64,000 nt of DNA. Source: Desulfatitalea alkaliphila (lineage in GTDB: Bacteria; Desulfobacterota; Desulfobacteria; Desulfobacterales; Desulfosarcinaceae). The DNA lies in the NCBI RefSeq assembly GCF_022968795.1, contig NZ_JALJRB010000023.1:1-64000 (forward strand), written 5' to 3'. Under the pieces are notes generated by a model. It did no database searches, was not told where the DNA came from, and saw only the letters and a list, made by a program, of their open reading frames with translations. Shown piece after piece: positions 17,442-26,636 of this stretch. Positions within the stretch are counted from its first letter, which is position 1. Each line of letters opens with the position of its first letter. A program made the position numbers and the translations under genes.

Positions 17442-19598
17442 ATGAAAAAAACGCCCCCTCCCCATTGTCCCGTCGACGATGCCCTCTCGCGGCTGCAATC
17501 AGCCGCCGAGGGCAACGCGCTGCAGCATCCCCGCAGCCGACGGCTTGTGGGACAACTGGCGACCCTGGTGCGCGATGTGGCCTGGGGCCGCGCGGAAATG
17601 GATCACCTGTCGGCCCTGGACCGTCTGGCCGCGGAACTGGCCGGCTTCAATGCCGACCCTCACGGGGCCGAATTGGGTGCCGCACTGCAGGCAGCCCTGG
17701 ACCAACACCGGGAAGTTTTCGAAAGTCATGTGCAGACGGAAAACTGCGCCGCCGAAGTGTGCGACCGCCTGGCCCCGGCCCCTTGCCAGATGGCTTGCCC
17801 GGCCGGTATCGACGTGCCCACCTATGTGGCGCTGATCGGCGAGGGACGGGACGCCGAGGCCATCGAAGTGATCCGGCGCGACAACCCCTTCCCCTGGGTA
17901 TGCGGCCTGGTCTGCACCCGGCCTTGTGAATTCATGTGCGTGCGCGGCCGCATCGACACCCCGGTGAGCATCAAGTTTCTCAAGGCCTTCGCCGCGGAGC
18001 GCGCCTTGTCCAAGGGGGAGTATGTCAACCCCCCCGCCGCCGCGTCCAAGAACCGCAAGGTGTGCGTGGTGGGCGCCGGGCCGGGCGGCATGACCGCCGC
18101 CTACTATCTGGCCCTCAAGGGCTACACGGTGCGGGTCTTGGAAGCTTTGCCCATGGCCGGCGGCATGATGATGGTGGGCATTCCCCGTTACCGCCTGCCG
18201 CGGGAGGTGATCGACCGCGAAGTGGCGATGATCGAAGATCTGGGCGTGACCTTTCACTTCAACACCCGCTTCGGCCGGGACGTCACCCTGGCGCAACTCC
18301 AGGCCGAGGGCTTCGAAGCCTTTTTCCTGGCCATCGGGGCCCATGACTCCTTCCGCCTGGGCATCGAGGGTGAAGGCGACTACCCCCAGGTGCTGCAATC
18401 CATCGAATTTCTCAAGCGGGTGGCCCTGGGCGACCGACATATGCCCGGCAAACGCGTGGTGGTGATCGGCGGCGGCAACGTGGCCATCGATGCCGCCCGC
18501 ACCTGCCTGCGCCTGGGATGCAGCGACGTCACCCTGGCCTACCGGCGCACCCGGGACGAAATGCCGGCCGATATCGAGGAGATCGAACAGGCGGAAGAAG
18601 AGGATGTGCGCTTCAACTTCCTGACCGTGCCGGTGGCCGTCGAAGGCCATGACGGCCGGGTCACCGGTTTGCGCTGTCTGCAGGCCGAACTGGTGTCCAA
18701 GCCGGGTTCCGACCGCATGTTCCCGGTACCCATCGACGGCAGTGAATTCGTCATACCGGCCGATGCGATCATCAGTGCCATCGGCCAGCGGGTGGCGCAG
18801 GGGAGCCTGACTGAAATCAAGTCCCTGGGATGGACCCGCCGCGACACCATCCATGTGAACACCGCCACCATGGCCACCGACGTGCCCGGCATCTTCGCTG
18901 CCGGCGACGCCGTCACCGGACCCGCCACGGTGGTGGAGGCCATCGGCGGCGGCAAACGGGCGGCCCAGGCCATCGATCGCTTTCTCAACGACATCCCCCA
19001 ACCCAACATGCCGCCGGTGCCCGTGCGACGGCAGCGGGTGGCCTGGACCGAAGTGCCCGCCGCCACCAAGATGGCCCTCAAGCGGCCCCACATGCCGCTG
19101 CTCAACATGGACCGGCGCCGCACCACCTTCCAGCAGGTGGAGTTGGGCTACACCGAGAACATGGTGCGCGAGGAGGCCCGCCGCTGCCTGCGCTGCGACA
19201 TCTGCCGCCGCTGCGGGCGTTGCGTGCAGGTGTGCCGCGACAAGATGGGGGTGGATGCCCTTCAGTTGGGCTACCTGGACTTCGATCACCCCGGCCCCAC
19301 CGACTTCCGCCTCACCCAGGAGCGTTGCATCGCCTGCGGCGCCTGCGCCGAAAACTGTCCCAACGACGCCATGCTGATCGAAGAGCGCAAGGGCGAACGG
19401 GTGCTGCACCTGTGCGGCACCATCCTCAGTCGGCAACCCTTGCTCTTCTGCGACGGTTGCGGCGCCTCCATGGGCACGGCCCGCTATCGCGACTACATCC
19501 GCAGCCGCACCAAAGCCGTGGCGCCGACCATCGGCCGGCGCATGCTGTGCGATGCATGCGCCCGCAAACAGTCCTCCATGGACCGTAATATAGAATAA
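17442..19598 (+). CDS. GltD-like FAD/NAD(P) Fe-S oxidoreductase
   Basis: A 718-aa soluble flavoprotein. After a helical N-terminal region (1-95) comes a GltD-type Fe-S domain (about 100-190; CQMACPAGIDVPTYVALI, CGLVCTRPCEFMC). A first Rossmann fold binds FAD (VCVVGAGPGGMTAAYYLA, near 206) and a second binds NAD(P)H (VVVIGGGNVAIDAARTC, near 343). A C-terminal extension holds two ferredoxin clusters (CLRCDICRRCGRCVQVC; CIACGACAENCP) and a last four-Cys knot (FCDGCG...CDACARKQ). It resembles NfnB/GltD-type subunits with added clusters. Gene order implies that it passes electrons between NAD(P)H and the preceding ferredoxin and Mo enzyme. Electron bifurcation is conceivable but not shown. Confidence 0.88.
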   Translation: MKKTPPPHCPVDDALSRLQSAAEGNALQHPRSRRLVGQLATLVRDVAWGRAEMDHLSALDRLAAELAGFNADPHGAELGAALQAALDQHREVFESHVQTENCAAEVCDRLAPAPCQMACPAGIDVPTYVALIGEGRDAEAIEVIRRDNPFPWVCGLVCTRPCEFMCVRGRIDTPVSIKFLKAFAAERALSKGEYVNPPAAASKNRKVCVVGAGPGGMTAAYYLALKGYTVRVLEALPMAGGMMMVGIPRYRLPREVIDREVAMIEDLGVTFHFNTRFGRDVTLAQLQAEGFEAFFLAIGAHDSFRLGIEGEGDYPQVLQSIEFLKRVALGDRHMPGKRVVVIGGGNVAIDAARTCLRLGCSDVTLAYRRTRDEMPADIEEIEQAEEEDVRFNFLTVPVAVEGHDGRVTGLRCLQAELVSKPGSDRMFPVPIDGSEFVIPADAIISAIGQRVAQGSLTEIKSLGWTRRDTIHVNTATMATDVPGIFAAGDAVTGPATVVEAIGGGKRAAQAIDRFLNDIPQPNMPPVPVRRQRVAWTEVPAATKMALKRPHMPLLNMDRRRTTFQQVELGYTENMVREEARRCLRCDICRRCGRCVQVCRDKMGVDALQLGYLDFDHPGPTDFRLTQERCIACGACAENCPNDAMLIEERKGERVLHLCGTILSRQPLLFCDGCGASMGTARYRDYIRSRTKAVAPTIGRRMLCDACARKQSSMDRNIE

Positions 19599-19612
19599 GG
19601 GGGAGGGTTCCC

Positions 19613-19822
19613 ATGGTTTTCCGCAGAGGTCAGAAAATCGAAGTGTTCCAGCGCAGCAGCGACGACATGTGGGAAGATTACATGGACCGCTTCATCGGAC
19701 GGCACGGCATCATCACCGATCCGGACACCTCCATCAACGATCCGGACGCCCTGGTGGAGGTGAGCCTGGAAGGCATGGGCACCCACCGCCTGCCCCAGGA
19801 TTGCCTGCGCCTGCTCGATTGA
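19613..19822 (+). CDS. Small conserved-type hypothetical protein of the Mo operon
   Basis: A 69-aa protein, family not recognised. ATG at 19613 follows AAGGGGGAGGGTTCCC, a strong ribosome site, and it lies 14 bases after the flavoprotein gene, so it is probably the last gene of the operon. It is acidic and Cys-free (MVFRRGQKIEVFQRSSDDMW), with alternating beta-like segments and no membrane helix. An assembly or regulatory subunit is a guess from position only. Confidence 0.65.
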   Translation: MVFRRGQKIEVFQRSSDDMWEDYMDRFIGRHGIITDPDTSINDPDALVEVSLEGMGTHRLPQDCLRLLD

Positions 19823-19905
19823 CGCTGCACGCTCCGGCGCATCGCTGAAACCGCCACATCCTACGCCAACCCACTGCCGGCCCTCGCCGACGGCCGTCCG
19901 CCATA

Positions 19906-19931
19906 CGCCGGCGGTCGGTTGACCGCCGGCG
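19906..19931. terminator. GC-rich hairpin after the Mo operon
   Basis: A perfect 11-bp stem, CGCCGGCGGTC (19906-19916) with GACCGCCGGCG (19921-19931), closed by GGTT. No T run follows, so termination would be inefficient or Rho-assisted. It lies 84 bases after the last gene. Confidence 0.45.
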
Positions 19932-20041
19932 CATAGCGGGCGATGCCGCGCCGTCTCCTCTCTTCGTCCCCATCCCGCTTCCGCCGGACCCGTCGCTTAC
20001 ATCCAAAGTGTACCTCGATATCTTTTGAACACCATTCTTTA

Positions 20042-20073
20042 GTTCGTCTATTCCGAACACTATTTCGTATAAT
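20042..20073 (+). promoter_or_regulatory. Possible promoter and operator before iorA
   Basis: TATAAT at 20068-20073 is a perfect -10 hexamer. Just upstream GTTCG (20042-20046) and CGAAC (20054-20058) form an inverted repeat over the expected -35 area, which may be a repressor site. The -35 hexamer itself is poor. Confidence 0.35.
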
Positions 20074-20125
20074 GGAAACTTAAGCCGCTTTTCTGTTGTC
20101 AGCGAACGGCCTTCGTGCTAGAAAT

Positions 20126-22084
20126 ATGCTTATGACGACAACATCCCAAGCATGGCATCTGGATGCGCCCGGCCGTCGCTGCATGATGTCGGGCAACGAA
20201 GCGGCCGCCCGCGGCGCCGTCGAGGCGGGGGTACAGGTGGTGGCCTCCTATCCCGGCTCACCTTCGGTGCAGGTGCTGGAGTGCCTGGCGGCCGTGGCCC
20301 GCGAACGGGAGATCTACGCCGAGTGGTCCATCAATGAAAAGGTGGCCCTGGAGGTGGCGGCGGCCGGATCCCTGGCAGGGTTGCGCGCCCTTGCGGTGAT
20401 GAAGGCCGACGGCCTGAACGTGGCGCTGGACTTTCTCACCACCTTGCCCCTTTCCGGCATCCGCGGCGGACTGGTGTTGATCGTTTCGGACGACCCCGGG
20501 GCCCACTCCAGCGTCAAGGAGGAGGACACCCGCTACCTGGCGGTGCCGGCCCACATACCGCTGTTGGAACCGACCACTCCGGCGGATACGCGGGACATGA
20601 TCGCGTGGGCCTTCGAACTGTCGGAAAAGTGCGCCCTGCCGGTGATGGTGCGGCTGGTGACCCGCATCTGTCACGCCCGCGGCAATGTGACCCTGCAACC
20701 GATCCACGCGGGCAGTCAAACGCCCCGCTTCGATCCCGATCCGGGCTACATCACCGCCGCCCGCTTCCACGGCCGGGCCCACGAACGACTTGACAACCTG
20801 CTGCCGTTATATGCCGCCGCCCCCTTCAACCCCTACACCGGCCCGGCCGATCCCGAACTGACCATCGTGGCCGGCGGCGTCAGCCACTGTTACGCCTTGG
20901 AAGCGGTGGAGCGCCTGGCCGCCGGCGACCGCGTGGGCATCTTGCGGGTGGGCACCCTTTGGCCCTTTCCCGAGGCGCCGGTGCTGGCGGTGTTGCGCCG
21001 TTCCCGGCGGGTGCTGTTTCTGGAAGAGATCGAACCGTTCATCGAAGAGCAGACCAAGCTAGTGGCCGCCGAACACGCCGCCGAGCTGGGTCCCCTTGAA
21101 TTTCTGGGCCGCCGCACCGGCCAGGTGCCTTGGGTGCAGAAGGCCCGGGGCATGGGGGAGATGGATCCCGACATCGCCACCCGGGCGTTGGCCGCGGCCC
21201 TGGACATCCCCTTCGAACAAGGGGCCACGCGATCGGCCGAAGCGCAGGCCGCTCTGGACGATCTGCCCATGCCGCTGCGCCAGCCCAGTTTCTGCGCCGG
21301 ATGTCCCCACCGGGCGGCCTATTGGGCCATCAAGAGCGCCCTGGCCATGGACGGCCGCCAGGGATTCGCCCTGGGCGACATCGGCTGCTACGCTTTGGGC
21401 GTGATGCCCACCGGCTACCAGGCCATCCGCACCGTGCACAGCATGGGATCGGGGGTCGGCTTGGCCGCCGGGTTCGGCAAGCTGCGCGCCATGGGCCTCG
21501 ATCAACCGGTGGTGGCGGTGATCGGCGACTCCACCTTCTATCATAGCGGCATCCCGCCGCTGCTCAACGCCAAAACCACCGGCGCCGACTACCTGTGCAT
21601 CGTGCTGGACAACGGCACCACGGCCATGACCGGCCATCAGCCCCATCCGGGATGCGGCGTGGATGCCCTGGGCGACCCCACCAGCGCCATGCCCATTGCC
21701 GACCTGGTGCGCAAACTGGAGATCCCCCTGACCGTGGGCGATCCCTACGACGTGCACGGCACGGTGGCCGCCATTCTGGAACTGCTGCAACGCGGCGGGC
21801 TGCAGGTGCTCCTGCTGCAGCAGCCCTGCGCCTTGCAAGCGCTCAAGGGAGACAAACGCCGAAAGGTGACCGTCGATCCCGAACGCTGCCGGGGCGACGC
21901 CTGCGGCTGCGGGCGGTTGTGCAGCCGGGTCTTCGCCTGTCCGGCCAACACCTGGGACTCCGCCGCCGGACGTGCCGTCATCGACGAGGTGGTGTGCGCC
22001 GGCTGCGGTGTCTGCGCCGCGCTCTGCCCCGAGGGCGCCATCCTGGTCGAACCCCCGCAAGGAGACGCCCATGCTGCCCCATGA
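20126..22084 (+). CDS. iorA: Indolepyruvate:ferredoxin oxidoreductase alpha subunit
   Basis: A 652-aa thiamine-diphosphate enzyme subunit that decarboxylates aryl-pyruvates to aryl-acetyl-CoA, reducing ferredoxin. ATG at 20126 is taken; 20132 is equally possible and the ribosome site is weak. N-terminal pyrimidine-binding domain (MSGNEAAARGAVEAGVQ, YPGSPS, KADGLNVALDFL), central transketolase-C-like domain, then the TPP domain (FCAGCPHRAAYW; GDIGCYALG; GDSTFYHSGI...LDNGTTAMTGHQPHPG). The C-terminal ferredoxin domain has one normal cluster (CAGCGVCAALCP) and one unusual motif (CRGDACGCGRLCSRVFACP). It overlaps iorB by 14 bases. Aromatic amino acid breakdown is the usual role. Confidence 0.93.
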   Translation: MLMTTTSQAWHLDAPGRRCMMSGNEAAARGAVEAGVQVVASYPGSPSVQVLECLAAVAREREIYAEWSINEKVALEVAAAGSLAGLRALAVMKADGLNVALDFLTTLPLSGIRGGLVLIVSDDPGAHSSVKEEDTRYLAVPAHIPLLEPTTPADTRDMIAWAFELSEKCALPVMVRLVTRICHARGNVTLQPIHAGSQTPRFDPDPGYITAARFHGRAHERLDNLLPLYAAAPFNPYTGPADPELTIVAGGVSHCYALEAVERLAAGDRVGILRVGTLWPFPEAPVLAVLRRSRRVLFLEEIEPFIEEQTKLVAAEHAAELGPLEFLGRRTGQVPWVQKARGMGEMDPDIATRALAAALDIPFEQGATRSAEAQAALDDLPMPLRQPSFCAGCPHRAAYWAIKSALAMDGRQGFALGDIGCYALGVMPTGYQAIRTVHSMGSGVGLAAGFGKLRAMGLDQPVVAVIGDSTFYHSGIPPLLNAKTTGADYLCIVLDNGTTAMTGHQPHPGCGVDALGDPTSAMPIADLVRKLEIPLTVGDPYDVHGTVAAILELLQRGGLQVLLLQQPCALQALKGDKRRKVTVDPERCRGDACGCGRLCSRVFACPANTWDSAAGRAVIDEVVCAGCGVCAALCPEGAILVEPPQGDAHAAP

Positions 22085-22682
22085 TCCCCTCAACATCATC
22101 ATCTCGGGCGTGGGCGGGCAGGGCAACATCCTGGCCTCGGACCTGCTCTCGCGCACCTTCTGCGAACAGGGATGGCACATCAGCGTGGGCGAGACCTACG
22201 GCGCCACCCAGCGGGGCGGATCGGTGGTCAGCCACCTGCGGCTTTCCCGCCGACACGCCTACGGTCCGTTGATTCCTTTGGGCGAAGCCCACATCCTCAT
22301 CGGCTTCGAACCGCTGGAGGTGTTGCGCATCCTGCGCGAGTACGGCCATGCCGATGTGCGGGTGGTGATGAACGATCGCCCCCTGCCCCCCCTGGAGGCG
22401 CTGCAGGGACAAAGCGCCTATCCTTCCCTGGACGCGCTAAAGGCGGCCATCGGCGGTATGAGCCGACAATTGGTGGTGGTGCCCGGCACCCGATTGGCCC
22501 AGGAGGCCGGCAATGCCCAGGCCCAAAACGTGGTGATGGTGGGCGCCTTTGCCGGCTTGGGGTGGATTCCGCTGGAAAAAGGCGCCTACCTGCAGCCCAT
22601 CGAAGGCCTGTTCAGCGGCACCAAGCTGGCCGTCAACCGAAAAGCCTTCGAGCTGGGATATCAAGCCGGTCAGAGGCAATAA
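22071..22682 (+). CDS. iorB: Indolepyruvate:ferredoxin oxidoreductase beta subunit
   Basis: A 203-aa partner of IorA, equivalent to the gamma domain of 2-oxoacid:ferredoxin oxidoreductases. ATG at 22071 follows AAGGAGACGCCC, inside the end of iorA. The N-terminal ISGVGGQGNILASDLLSR is the family signature, followed by GETYGATQRGGSVVSHLR. Length matches the usual 190-210 aa. Translational coupling implies a 1:1 complex. Confidence 0.95.
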   Translation: MLPHDPLNIIISGVGGQGNILASDLLSRTFCEQGWHISVGETYGATQRGGSVVSHLRLSRRHAYGPLIPLGEAHILIGFEPLEVLRILREYGHADVRVVMNDRPLPPLEALQGQSAYPSLDALKAAIGGMSRQLVVVPGTRLAQEAGNAQAQNVVMVGAFAGLGWIPLEKGAYLQPIEGLFSGTKLAVNRKAFELGYQAGQRQ

Positions 22683-22745
22683 AGGCGGCCGCCATGGCGG
22701 CGGTCCGTCTCTCTTGAACGGCCGACATCCCTGAGGAGTTGCGGC

Positions 22746-24080
22746 ATGGCCGAAATCACAGCGGCGGCACGCAAGCCGCTTTTCTACTACGGGTGGGTCA
22801 TCGTGGCCCTGGGATTCGTCACCCTGGGCACCGCTTTCGGGGTGTGGTACTCTTTCTCGGTCTTCATCCTGGCCATCATCAATGAATTCCAGTGGAGCCG
22901 GGCGGCCGCATCGAGCATCTTCTCCACCTTCATCTTCGCCCAGGCGCTGATGAATCCCGTCACCGGATACCTGCAAGACCGTTTTGGACCCCGGGTGATC
23001 ATCCCGGTGGGTACATTGGTGGTGGCCCTGGCCCTGTTCCTGACCAGCCACGCCCAGAGCCTGTGGCATTTCAACCTGGCCTACGGGGTGTTGGCGGGCG
23101 CCGGTATCAGCCTGATGGGCTTCGCCTCCCACGCAGCCTTCATCCCCAAGTGGTTCGAACGCAAACGGGGTCTGGCCCTGGGCATCACCATGGCCGGCAT
23201 CGGTTTCGGTATGCTTTTCCTGATTCCGCTGGTGGAGCGCTGGATCAGCAGCTTCGGCTGGCGCACCACCTACCTCTACCTGGCCCTGATGGTCCTGGTG
23301 GCCCTGGGGCCCCTCAACCTGCTGCTCTCCCGCCGCAGCCCCCAGGATCTCAACCTGCTGCCCGACGGCGACAGCGATCCGGACGCCCCGGACAACGGTC
23401 GCCCCGCCCCCACCATGCGCCTGACCGTGGTGGACCCCCAATGGGCCGCCCGCTCCTGGACCCTGGGCGCCGCCCTGGGCACCCAGCGCTTCTGGTTGCT
23501 GTTCCTGGCCTTCTTCTGCATGGCTTTCTCCTACCAGGGCATCTTGTTGCATGCCGTGTCGGCTATGGTGGACCAAGGGCTGACCCGTGAAACCGCCGCC
23601 TACTTCTTCGGCATCCTGGGCATCGCCGGATCGGGCGGCAAGATTCTGTTCGGCTACCTGTCCGACCTGTTCGGCCGGGAACGGACCGTCACCCTGGCCG
23701 GCGGCATCGCCTGCATCGGCATCCTCTGTTTGATGTTCGCCGGCAATGCCCCCAGCCTGCTGCCGCTGCTGTTCGCCCTGCTCTTCGGCCTGGGCTATGG
23801 CGCCGCCGCCCCCTTGCTGCCGTCCATGTGCGCCGACATTTTCCTGAGCAAAGCTTTCGGCCTGATCTTCGCCACCATCGCCATCGGCGGCGGCATGGGC
23901 GGGGCGACGGGCGCCTACATGGCGGGATTGCTGCGCGACGTGAGCAACACCTACACCACCCCCATGGTGGTCTTCATCGCCCTGCTGCTGCTCTCCTGCG
24001 TCCTGATCCGGCTGGCGGCGCCCGGCCAGGTGCGGCGCATGGTGCGCCTGAAACCGCAACACGAGAAGGAAGCCCCATGA
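22746..24080 (+). CDS. MFS transporter, monocarboxylate/oxalate-formate antiporter type
   Basis: A 444-aa inner-membrane carrier. ATG at 22746 follows GAGGAGTTGCGGC. Twelve hydrophobic segments are divided by a long central loop (about 205-240). The N-terminal FYYGWVIVALGFVTLGTAFGVWYSFSV and the motif GYLQDRFGPR match the MCT/OFA-like branch of the major facilitator family, which moves monocarboxylates. Cysteines are few and there is no added domain. It sits between iorAB and a DUF1847 gene, the latter overlapping its stop as ATGA. Uptake of the aryl- or alkyl-carboxylate that feeds the neighbouring enzymes is inferred. Confidence 0.88.
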   Translation: MAEITAAARKPLFYYGWVIVALGFVTLGTAFGVWYSFSVFILAIINEFQWSRAAASSIFSTFIFAQALMNPVTGYLQDRFGPRVIIPVGTLVVALALFLTSHAQSLWHFNLAYGVLAGAGISLMGFASHAAFIPKWFERKRGLALGITMAGIGFGMLFLIPLVERWISSFGWRTTYLYLALMVLVALGPLNLLLSRRSPQDLNLLPDGDSDPDAPDNGRPAPTMRLTVVDPQWAARSWTLGAALGTQRFWLLFLAFFCMAFSYQGILLHAVSAMVDQGLTRETAAYFFGILGIAGSGGKILFGYLSDLFGRERTVTLAGGIACIGILCLMFAGNAPSLLPLLFALLFGLGYGAAAPLLPSMCADIFLSKAFGLIFATIAIGGGMGGATGAYMAGLLRDVSNTYTTPMVVFIALLLLSCVLIRLAAPGQVRRMVRLKPQHEKEAP

Positions 24081-24787
24081 ACGACAACGCCACCAACCCA
24101 ATTGCTCCCGAAGATGCACTCGCGGCCTGTGCGGCCTGCAAGCTGCCCATCGCCAAACGCATCTGCTTCAACCCGCGGGGCACCGGTCCCAAGGGATGTC
24201 CCACCATCAACGCGGCGGCCGTGCTGGCGCAAGCCAATCAACACTACCGCGACCCGGCGGTCGGGGAGTTCGCCCGCCAGGCGTCGCGGCAGGAGGCCGA
24301 AGGGTATGCCAACCGCCACGAGCGGCCCTACATCATGCAGCCGGCCAAAACCCGCATCGTCGAGATTTGTGAATTCGCCCGCAAAATGGATTATCAACGC
24401 CTGGGTCTGGCTTTCTGTATGGGCCTGATGCGGGAGGCGGCAATGGTGGGCGACATCCTGACGGCCCAGGGCTTTGAAGTGGTTTCGGTGGGTTGCAAGG
24501 CCGGCCGCACGCCCAAAGAGACCATCGGTATCACCGACGACGAAAAGGTGTTCCAGGACAAACCCGAAGCCATGTGCAACCCCATTTTCCAGGCCCGCCT
24601 GCTCAACGACCAGGCAAGCCACTTCAACATCCTGCTGGGCCTGTGCGTGGGTCACGACGCCCTCTTCTTCCAGTACGCCACCGCCCCCACCACCGTCCTG
24701 GCCGTCAAGGACCGGGTCACCGGCCACAATCCGCTGGCGGCGGTCTACTGCTCGAACTCTTATTACCGGCGGCTGAAGCAACCCTGA
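24077..24787 (+). CDS. DUF1847-type cysteine-rich metal-binding protein
   Basis: A 236-aa cytoplasmic protein whose ATG overlaps the MFS stop. The N-terminal CAACKLPIAKRIC plus CP further on (residues 14-45) and later cysteines (FCMGLMRE, GCKAGRTPK, MCNP, LGLCVGHD, YCSNSYYRRL) fit DUF1847, a family found in anaerobes and thought to bind a metal or Fe-S cluster. Catalytic function is not established. Its place between a carboxylate carrier and a tungsten aldehyde oxidoreductase suggests a redox or metal-delivery role. No membrane segment or signal peptide. Confidence 0.75.
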   Translation: MNDNATNPIAPEDALAACAACKLPIAKRICFNPRGTGPKGCPTINAAAVLAQANQHYRDPAVGEFARQASRQEAEGYANRHERPYIMQPAKTRIVEICEFARKMDYQRLGLAFCMGLMREAAMVGDILTAQGFEVVSVGCKAGRTPKETIGITDDEKVFQDKPEAMCNPIFQARLLNDQASHFNILLGLCVGHDALFFQYATAPTTVLAVKDRVTGHNPLAAVYCSNSYYRRLKQP

Positions 24788-24914
24788 TCAGGAAGCATTG
24801 GTTGGAAGCAGGATCTATGTTATGAATTGAATACGGTTTCTGAACCGTCGTACCGGCAATCGCCGAAAAGGTTCGAATCCTTTCCCCAATAAAACCAAAC
24901 CGCAAGGAGGCCGT

Positions 24915-26636
24915 ATGCAATTGATCCGCGTCAATATGACGGACCAATCCATTCACGTCGAAGATATGCCATCCGCCTACGAAGGCCTGGGCGGCCGGGG
25001 ACTCACCTCGGTGATGATCGACGCCGAGGTGCCGCCCCGATGCGATCCCCTGGGGCCGGAAAACAAACTGATCCTGGCGCCGGGGCTGCTCAGCGGCACG
25101 CCGCTGGTCAACACCGGACGCATCTCCATCGGCGCCAAGAGCCCTTTGACCGGCGGCATCAAGGAGAGCAATTCGGGGGGCAAAATCGCCACCAGCCTGG
25201 CCAAACTGGGCATCGCCGCCGTGGTGGTGGAGGGGCAGGCACCGGCCGGCGCCTTGTGGCGGCTGGTGATCGACGACCAGGGCAAAGCCGCCTTGCAGCA
25301 AGCGTCGGATGACAAGGGAGCGCGCACCTATGCTTTGTGCGCGAAACTGCTCGAGCAATTCGGCCCCAAATACACCATCGCCTGCATCGGACCGGCGGGC
25401 GAGCTGCAATTGGGATCGGCCTCCATCCAAACCACCGATGTGGACGACCGCCCCTGCCGGGCGGCCGCACGGGGCGGCCTGGGGGCCGTGATGGGCGCCA
25501 AGGGGCTCAAGGCGGTGGTGGTTGCCACCCAGGGCAAGGCGTCGGACACCATCGCCGACCCGGAGGGCTTCAAGGAGGCGGCCAAGGCCATTGCCCAGGG
25601 TTTGCAGAAGAACCCCTTCACCGGGCAGGTGCTGCCCAACCTGGGCACCGCCGGCATCCTGGGCGGGGTCAACGCCATGGGGGCTTTTCCCAGCTACAAC
25701 GCCACCAAGGGGGTGTTCGACGGCTGGGAGAAGATCAGCGGTGAAGCCCTGGCCGAGCGGCTGCAGCAGCGGGGCGGCAAGACCAAGCACATGGGCTGTT
25801 CCCAGTGCATCATCCACTGCTCCAACGAATACGTGGACGACAAGGGCAAATATGTGACCTCGTCCCTGGAGTACGAGACCCTCTGGTCCATGGGCGGCAT
25901 GATCGGCGTCGACGATCTGGACGCCATCGCGCGCCTCGATTTTTTGTGCGACGACATCGGGCTGGACACCATGAACACCGGCGTGGCCCTGGCCGTGGCC
26001 ATGGATGCGGGCCACAAACCCTTCGGCGACGGCGCCGCCGCCATCGCCATGGTCGAAGAGGTGGCCCGGGGCACCGACTTCGGCAGGATCCTGGGCAGCG
26101 GCCCCGTGGCCGTGGGCAAGCACTTCAACCACCACCGGGTGCCGGCGGTCAAGGGCCAGGGCATCGCCGCCTACGATCCACGGGCCATGCAGGGGCTGGG
26201 GGTCACCTACGCCACCTCCACCATGGGGGCCGACCACACGGCGGGCAACCTGCTGGGCCTTTACATGGCCGGAGCCCTCGATCCCCTGGCAGCCGAAGGA
26301 CAGGCCGACGCCTCGCGGGGGGCCCAGGTCACCATGGCGGCCCTGGACTGCATCGGCCTGTGCATCTTGGCCGGCGGCGCGGTGGCCTCGTCCAAGGGAC
26401 GGGAGGCCATGCTGCGCCTGCTGGGCGCCAAATTCGGCCGGGAGATGGCCCCCGACGCCCTCACCGAGATGGGCGTGCGCATCCTGAAGGCCGAGAAGAA
26501 TTTCAACACCCGGGCCGGGCTCAGCGCCACGGACGACCGGCTGCCGCGGTTTTTCCACGAAGAGCCGCTGCCGCCGCACAACAAGACCTTTCTGGTGAGC
26601 GACGACGACCTGGACAAGGTGTACAATTTCCAATGA
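24915..26636 (+). CDS. aor: Tungsten-containing aldehyde:ferredoxin oxidoreductase
   Basis: A 573-aa cytoplasmic enzyme that oxidises aldehydes to carboxylates with ferredoxin, or the reverse. ATG at 24915 follows AAGGAGGCCGT. The N-terminal domain carries GLGGRGLTS and TGRISIGAKSPLTGGIKESNSGG, the tungstopterin-binding signature. The 4Fe-4S ligands are Cys295, Cys298 and Cys302 (CSQCIIHC), plus Cys479 or Cys483 (DCIGLC). Length is shorter than the roughly 605-aa archaeal AOR and similar to bacterial short forms. A MoaD-like carrier gene overlaps the stop. Together with IorAB, this supports disposal of aldehydes released from 2-oxo acids. Confidence 0.93.
   Translation: MQLIRVNMTDQSIHVEDMPSAYEGLGGRGLTSVMIDAEVPPRCDPLGPENKLILAPGLLSGTPLVNTGRISIGAKSPLTGGIKESNSGGKIATSLAKLGIAAVVVEGQAPAGALWRLVIDDQGKAALQQASDDKGARTYALCAKLLEQFGPKYTIACIGPAGELQLGSASIQTTDVDDRPCRAAARGGLGAVMGAKGLKAVVVATQGKASDTIADPEGFKEAAKAIAQGLQKNPFTGQVLPNLGTAGILGGVNAMGAFPSYNATKGVFDGWEKISGEALAERLQQRGGKTKHMGCSQCIIHCSNEYVDDKGKYVTSSLEYETLWSMGGMIGVDDLDAIARLDFLCDDIGLDTMNTGVALAVAMDAGHKPFGDGAAAIAMVEEVARGTDFGRILGSGPVAVGKHFNHHRVPAVKGQGIAAYDPRAMQGLGVTYATSTMGADHTAGNLLGLYMAGALDPLAAEGQADASRGAQVTMAALDCIGLCILAGGAVASSKGREAMLRLLGAKFGREMAPDALTEMGVRILKAEKNFNTRAGLSATDDRLPRFFHEEPLPPHNKTFLVSDDDLDKVYNFQ

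Noticed and set aside
17499-19436. A 645-codon open frame on the minus strand
   Set aside because: Gly/His-rich shadow of the GltD-like gene. Similar shadows at 4445-6070, 15111-16490, 22437-24119 and 24717-26633 were also rejected, because the opposite strand has intact enzyme motifs.
20096-20126. TTG start for iorA
   Set aside because: No ribosome site, extra residues are unlike the family, and ATG codons follow at 20126 and 20132.
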